This document shows, in pieces, positions 60,048 to 64,000 of a stretch of DNA of 64,000 nt (positions are counted from its first letter, which is position 1; the number at the start of each line of letters is the position of its first letter). The stretch is from Amphibalanus amphitrite. Taxonomy: Eukaryota; Arthropoda; Thecostraca; Balanomorpha; Balanidae. The notes beneath the pieces are model-generated. The model did not search any database. It worked only from the letters and a program-made list of their open reading frames with translations, and was not told where the DNA came from. Made by a program: the position numbers and the translations under genes. The DNA lies in contig NW_024883090.1 of NCBI RefSeq assembly GCF_019059575.1, forward strand, positions 50,001 through 114,000. The letters are read 5' to 3'.

Positions 60048-60145
60048 CTTACGATGCTACACTGAGGTCAATTAAAAAAACTAGATTTAAATTTACTTAA
60101 GAAATGGTGTAAGCCAACGAATGCGCGTCCGCTTGTGTCCGAACA

Positions 60146-60165
60146 GTCCTACCGACCGCGCCAGT
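60146..60165 (-). promoter_or_regulatory. Primer-binding-site candidate
   Basis: On -, TGGCGCGGTCGGTAGG starts two bases after the 5' LTR's CA end. TGG at the start is the complement of a tRNA CCA end; the tRNA was not identified. Confidence 0.55.
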
Positions 60166-60383
60166 TGTTCGGACGCGCATTCACCGGCAAACACCTCGGC
60201 TCAGCTGATTAGTATATTTACAGTGATCGTACGGTACACGTTAATTCAGTTAACAACTCTGTGCTGATTCCCCGTGCCTTCCGGCCTCTTGTCCTCCGCC
60301 GCCTCAAGCCCCCGTGCTGAGCCACCCGCTCAGCCCCGAGCCCCTCTCGCCGAGCGCACCGCTCAGCGACTGCCCGCCGCCGT

Positions 60384-60704
60384 TTTGTTTTGTTGGGTTA
60401 GGCCCTTTCGGTTGACAAGACCATTGCAGAGCCGGAAGGATGATAGGAATTAGGGGGAGACATTGGTCTGGGCAGGCACCCTAGTGAGTCGCCGGGGCTG
60501 AGCCCGTCCAGAGGACAGGCCACCCAGCCCCAAGGCACTCACTGCACCCGGCTACGGGGTGCGCTCCCTCGGAAGCAGCGGTGCCGCTCCAAGGGAGCAG
60601 CCCGCATGAGATAAAGTTGCCTGTCCAGCCCGGAGGGGGGTTGTGGCGTGGAGGAGAAGGATTTCAGTATCCTGAGGATAGAAGCACGGATAGGTGGATA
60701 GGCA
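60384..60704 (+). repeat. Dispersed repeat R, copy 3 (uninterrupted)
   Basis: About 320 bp from TTTTGTTTTGTTGGGTTAGG to the CCTGAGGATAGAAGC end, inserted in the 5' LTR. Serves as empty-site reference for the MITE at 55607-55797. Confidence 0.7.
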
Positions 60705-60725
60705 CGGCGATGCACCGCGTTATAT

Positions 60726-63700
60726 CCTCTTGGTTCTTTTTGTATACTGGGGTATACATCGTCTCAAGTCGATCTCTACGGAATTCACTAATGGCTAGGC
60801 TGTTTCATGGCCATGCGTTGCATTCTTCATGCCATGGTCCGCCACCTGGTGGCTGAATTTATATCCTCAAGTTGAATTTGTTGACGCCTCAGCGCTTCAA
60901 TCTTCCCGGTATCTCGGCGGTCGCAGCATAGAGGTACGTCTCTTAATTATTTTCCTGTTATTTCTTTTTAAGAGTATGACTCATTGAAAACTGTTGTTTT
61001 GCTAACATAACCATTCGTTGTTGATCATTGCTGCAGGTTTTGTAAACAAAATTGTGTGTTTAAACTTTTCCAGAAAGAATTAAAGTTCATGTATACTGAG
61101 GTATACTAATGTCCTTGGTCCGAAAATTTTTGAGACGTGCTTAAGAAGTAGCACTACAATTATTGGGAGGAATTGGCCTCTGAAAAAATAAATGTACACC
61201 CGAGTGACCAACGGGATCCTGCACGACGGAGAAATGTAAACGTCAGTATACAACGGACTGTGCCTAGGACTGGTCATGTATACTGTAGTATACATCGTCG
61301 CTGGGTTAGTTAAAGCCATTTTTTGTGGCTCACACACAACATTATGCCTTCAAGTAGCTCTGTAGTTGAGCGTTGACATTCTTCGAATCGTTGGTGACCT
61401 CAATGACCGTAGATCCTCACTCAAAGTTTGATAAATCACCCGATGAATTAGAATCCGACCCCTAAGCACAATGACATAGGCAATCACCTCTCTAAAACAC
61501 ACCGTACGGCGATTTTTTAGAGATGTCGCTTCAGATTATGCTGCAGGGTCTTCCTCTACTGCCATGGGCGGCGCCACCGGGGGGGACGGGGGGGACAGGT
61601 CCCCCGCTATCGAAAGTTAGGGGGGTACAGTACCCCCCTATCGGCGAGGCCCGTTCAGTTGTTGATAATAATGCATTGTAGAGTTATCCGTCGCATTTAA
61701 TGCATCGTTGGTTAATCAAGGCAGGTTCTGAATAAGCCATTGCTGTTGGGATGTATCGCAGGGGGTCCTGGCCATCTGCAAAAGGTGTGGAGCTGTGATG
61801 CCTGTAGTTATAAGGTAATCGGCAGGGCCTCGGGGATCGTGCCCCCCCCCCCCTTTTGTGGCGCCAGGCAGGGTTATTACCTCCCCACCCCACTGCCAGA
61901 CCCCATTGCCGACAAAATCAAGTTCACTGAAATTCCATAGATTTCCGTTACTATATGGATATTTTCCATTCCTAATAAGTCAAATTCAAGCATGGCAGTT
62001 CTACCACAGGAACCATTTGAAATCTATGCCATTCAACCCCAGCACTTGTGGGGAGAAGTGTTCGGATAGATCAGAGGCAGGACCAAAAAAGCACGCAGTA
62101 GCACAAGACCATATAATTGGATAGCATCGGCTCCCTCTCGTCAAGGGATTCGATAGCACTCGTTTTTTCTGCAAAACTAAGTTCGGTCGGCGGCCGACCG
62201 AACGGCTAGGGGTCTAATCGAGCCCCCCACCCCTCCCCTTCTTACGTCAGCGGCTGTGAAAATGCCATTACCAGCTGTTGAAACATGGCAGTTGCTTTTG
62301 CATGAGTGCACGAAAGGGTTTTAGGTACGTGAGACGTGAAAGGTTCTACATGAAAATTGAGATAACCCAGCTTATCAAATTGTGCTCACTGTGGTGCGCT
62401 CGGTTTTACCTTGACTGGTCTTTGAATTCTGGGGTGAAACAGACCAGTCAAGAAACCTGTTCCATAAGGAGAGCCACTAATGCTAAAGAGATGAGGGATG
62501 AGGTTTCCAGAGACCTTCATTACCTCCCAAAGGGTGTACCCCGCCATTTGCCAATCCCTGCTGTAGGTAGTTGTTACGATTGGAGAGTTAATATGAGAAC
62601 GATACAGGTCGCGCCAGCTCGATCATGACGAACACAATGGTGCCGACATCACAGCTCTACTGCCATTTTTGACGAAGTTAATCAACAAGGACCGGAATCC
62701 TACCCTGGGGCATTTCACCTGCAGAGGTCGCCGGACCTGAGACCCTTTCACTCATTGTTTTTCAACGGTGCATGCGCTCGTTTTTCCCGCGAAGCTCTTG
62801 GCAAGTAAAATCCATCAGAAAGTGTGATCAAATAACGGCTGGTGACCTTCCATGACCTAGCATGACCTTTTGAGTGCCCACCGATGACATGACCACTGGG
62901 CACTGACGGCTAGCCATTAGCTGCACCCTGCCCGTTGCATGTGGATCAGGTGGTGATGTCATGATTCTGAAATTATATTGCAGTTTTGGCGCACTTGTCA
63001 GAGCAGAAGACATTCCCACTTTTCCTCCATGACTATATAATGGTGAAGCCCTGAAGCTGACCAAACGTAAGATCGAAAATTTGAAAGTACGAAACGTAAG
63101 AATAGTTGGCACTGCTACTCATACCTGAGCAATTCGCAGCTTGTAGGAAACCAGCTTTGAGTTGGCAAGACTGCAAATTTTGATTTAGAGGCAAGGATGC
63201 TTGAAAAGGTGATCGATCTTAGGTGTCCTAGGATAAGTTTGGAAACAGGATGCACGATTCGATGTGTTTTGGGCTTTGCCAAGTTTCGCGGCGTTACGTG
63301 CCTCGTTTTTTTTTTTTTTGCATACACGATCAGTATCTACCTACTTTTGGGATTTTCGAGTTTCGGTCCCCGTCCCCCCCTATCGAAAACCCGTGGCGCC
63401 GCCCCTGTCTACTGCTTATCGATTCGCAACAGGTGCTACAAGTTCCATATCTTCAAAGGAAATGGCAACTTAAGACCTAAGAGCAGTGGGCAAGGGGCAG
63501 AAGAAGCGGAAGTTATTGGCGAGCGGTGTTGATAATTAAACGTGTCAATACTATTAGCCATTTTACGCCCTAAACAAACGAAAAAATACACTTTGGTGTT
63601 TGTATGGAGGTTTTCATGGGTTGCACTTCAGTCATATTTTATAGGCTTTGGGTATTTTTGTATATCTCAGTATACATGTCATTGCGCATGCGCGATGACC

Positions 63701-63806
63701 TTCATGGCTGAAATGTCACAAATATGGTCATTATTGGCACCAAAGCTCTCAGCCAAACAAGTTTCGTTGCTCTCCATTCATAGGCTAATTGGCGGGACTC
63801 AAGAGG
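60726..63806. mobile_element. 3.1-kb element inserted in the LTR TATA box, TSD ATAT
   Basis: Begins CCTCTTGGTTC, ends GGACTCAAGAGG (short inverted tips). ATAT at 60722-60725 and 63807-63810 is present once in the uninterrupted LTR. Carries the GTATAC motifs and the hAT-type element at 61563-63407. No transposase seen; superfamily unknown. Confidence 0.8.
61563..63407. mobile_element. hAT-type element, TSD TCTACTGC (1845 bp)
   Basis: Starts CATGGGCGGCGCCAC, ends GTGGCGCCGCCCCTG, flanked by perfect TCTACTGC (61555-61562; 63408-63415). G-runs follow the left tip and C-runs precede the right. Small frames inside show no transposase. Confidence 0.88.
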
Positions 63807-63962
63807 ATATAGGGGGGCTGGGCGCCCGCCGACCAATCAGCGGCCCCCCGCGCCACCGACGTCATCACCGCCGGCAGAGCTGCAGGTTTGGCGGCCGGCG
63901 CCCGCCGCCAGCCGCCGGCCGGCCGGGCGGCCGTGCGTCGCTCCCCAACATATGCAAATTAA

Positions 63963-64000
63963 CCCTCGCCCGCACATGCCATTTTCCCATCCTAGAACGC
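63963..64000. mobile_element. AGGTCA-family TTAA element, left end at window edge (member 8)
   Basis: TTAA (63959-63962) followed by CCCTCGCCCGCACATG, the family tip. The rest is outside the window. It starts 8 bp after the LTR element's target duplication. Confidence 0.55.

Larger units (their letters stand above)
52819..63950 (-). mobile_element. LTR retrotransposon (Ty3-like) with both LTRs split by nested insertions
   Basis: The element runs on - from 63950 to 52819. The target duplication TATG flanks it (52815-52818 and 63951-63954). Each LTR begins TGTTGGGG and ends CCGAACA and sums to about 384 bp once insertions are ignored. The internal region (60165-57235) has a primer-binding-site candidate, gag, protease and an integrase zinc-binding region, but no reverse transcriptase or RNase H, so the copy could not move on its own. 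PBS, PPT, TG/CA ends and TSD all agree, making this a confident reconstruction of the layout. Confidence 0.88.
60166..63950 (-). repeat. 5' LTR, split by repeat R and a 3.1-kb element
   Basis: Pieces 60166-60383, about 60705-60725 and 63807-63950. Against the 3' LTR I see one mismatch (A/G near 60267) in about 375 aligned bases. Confidence 0.85.

Overview
The window is eukaryotic nuclear DNA. Genes are split by GT-AG introns, there are no operons, and most of the sequence is transposons, MITEs and simple repeats. A DM4/DM12-family secreted protein (an arthropod family), a PAN + mucin + C-type-lectin-like protein and a TTC17-like gene point to an arthropod. A crustacean is my guess, but nothing here proves it. 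Every functional statement below comes from reading the sequence; no database was searched.

Host genes. (1) A six-exon TTC17-like TPR gene on + (8427-23242): signal peptide, TPRs, C-terminal membrane segment, 384 aa, all exon phases agree. (2) Tail-to-tail with it, the mitochondrial ATP synthase inhibitor gene (ATPIF1/IF1) on - (two exons, 24186-24846; the presequence exon was not found). (3) A two-exon DM4/DM12 gene on - (34600-38618, 211 aa). (4) Nearly head-to-head with it, a single-coding-exon mucin-like protein with PAN and C-type-lectin-like domains on + (40562-41989). Weak candidate exons of an unrecognised + gene lie at 51.4-52.3 kb and 26.5 kb.

Mobile DNA. 1.7-2.6 kb holds a fold-back element. 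The TTC17-like introns hold a hAT-type element (9597-10460) and a mariner copy (13710-21925) split by a 6.85-kb TTAA-flanked element that carries further insertions. 27.3-29.5 kb is a nest of hAT-type elements. 29.9-32.3 kb is a decayed Jockey/I-superfamily LINE on -. 44.8-49.3 kb holds a MULE-like element (9-bp target duplication) carrying a Tc1 remnant and a SINE. 52819-63950 is one LTR retrotransposon on - with TATG target duplications; both its LTRs have been split by later insertions, yet the LTR sequence is almost identical between copies.

The least ordinary signal is a family of about 0.9-1.05-kb TTAA-flanked elements with CCC-starting, G/C-tract tips and interiors dense in AGGTCA/TGACCT nuclear-receptor half-sites. 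At least eight full or partial members occur in 64 kb. A second theme is tandem duplication of segments that straddle splice junctions in two unrelated genes (44-bp donor units at 11.6 kb; acceptor units at 34.9-35.4 kb).
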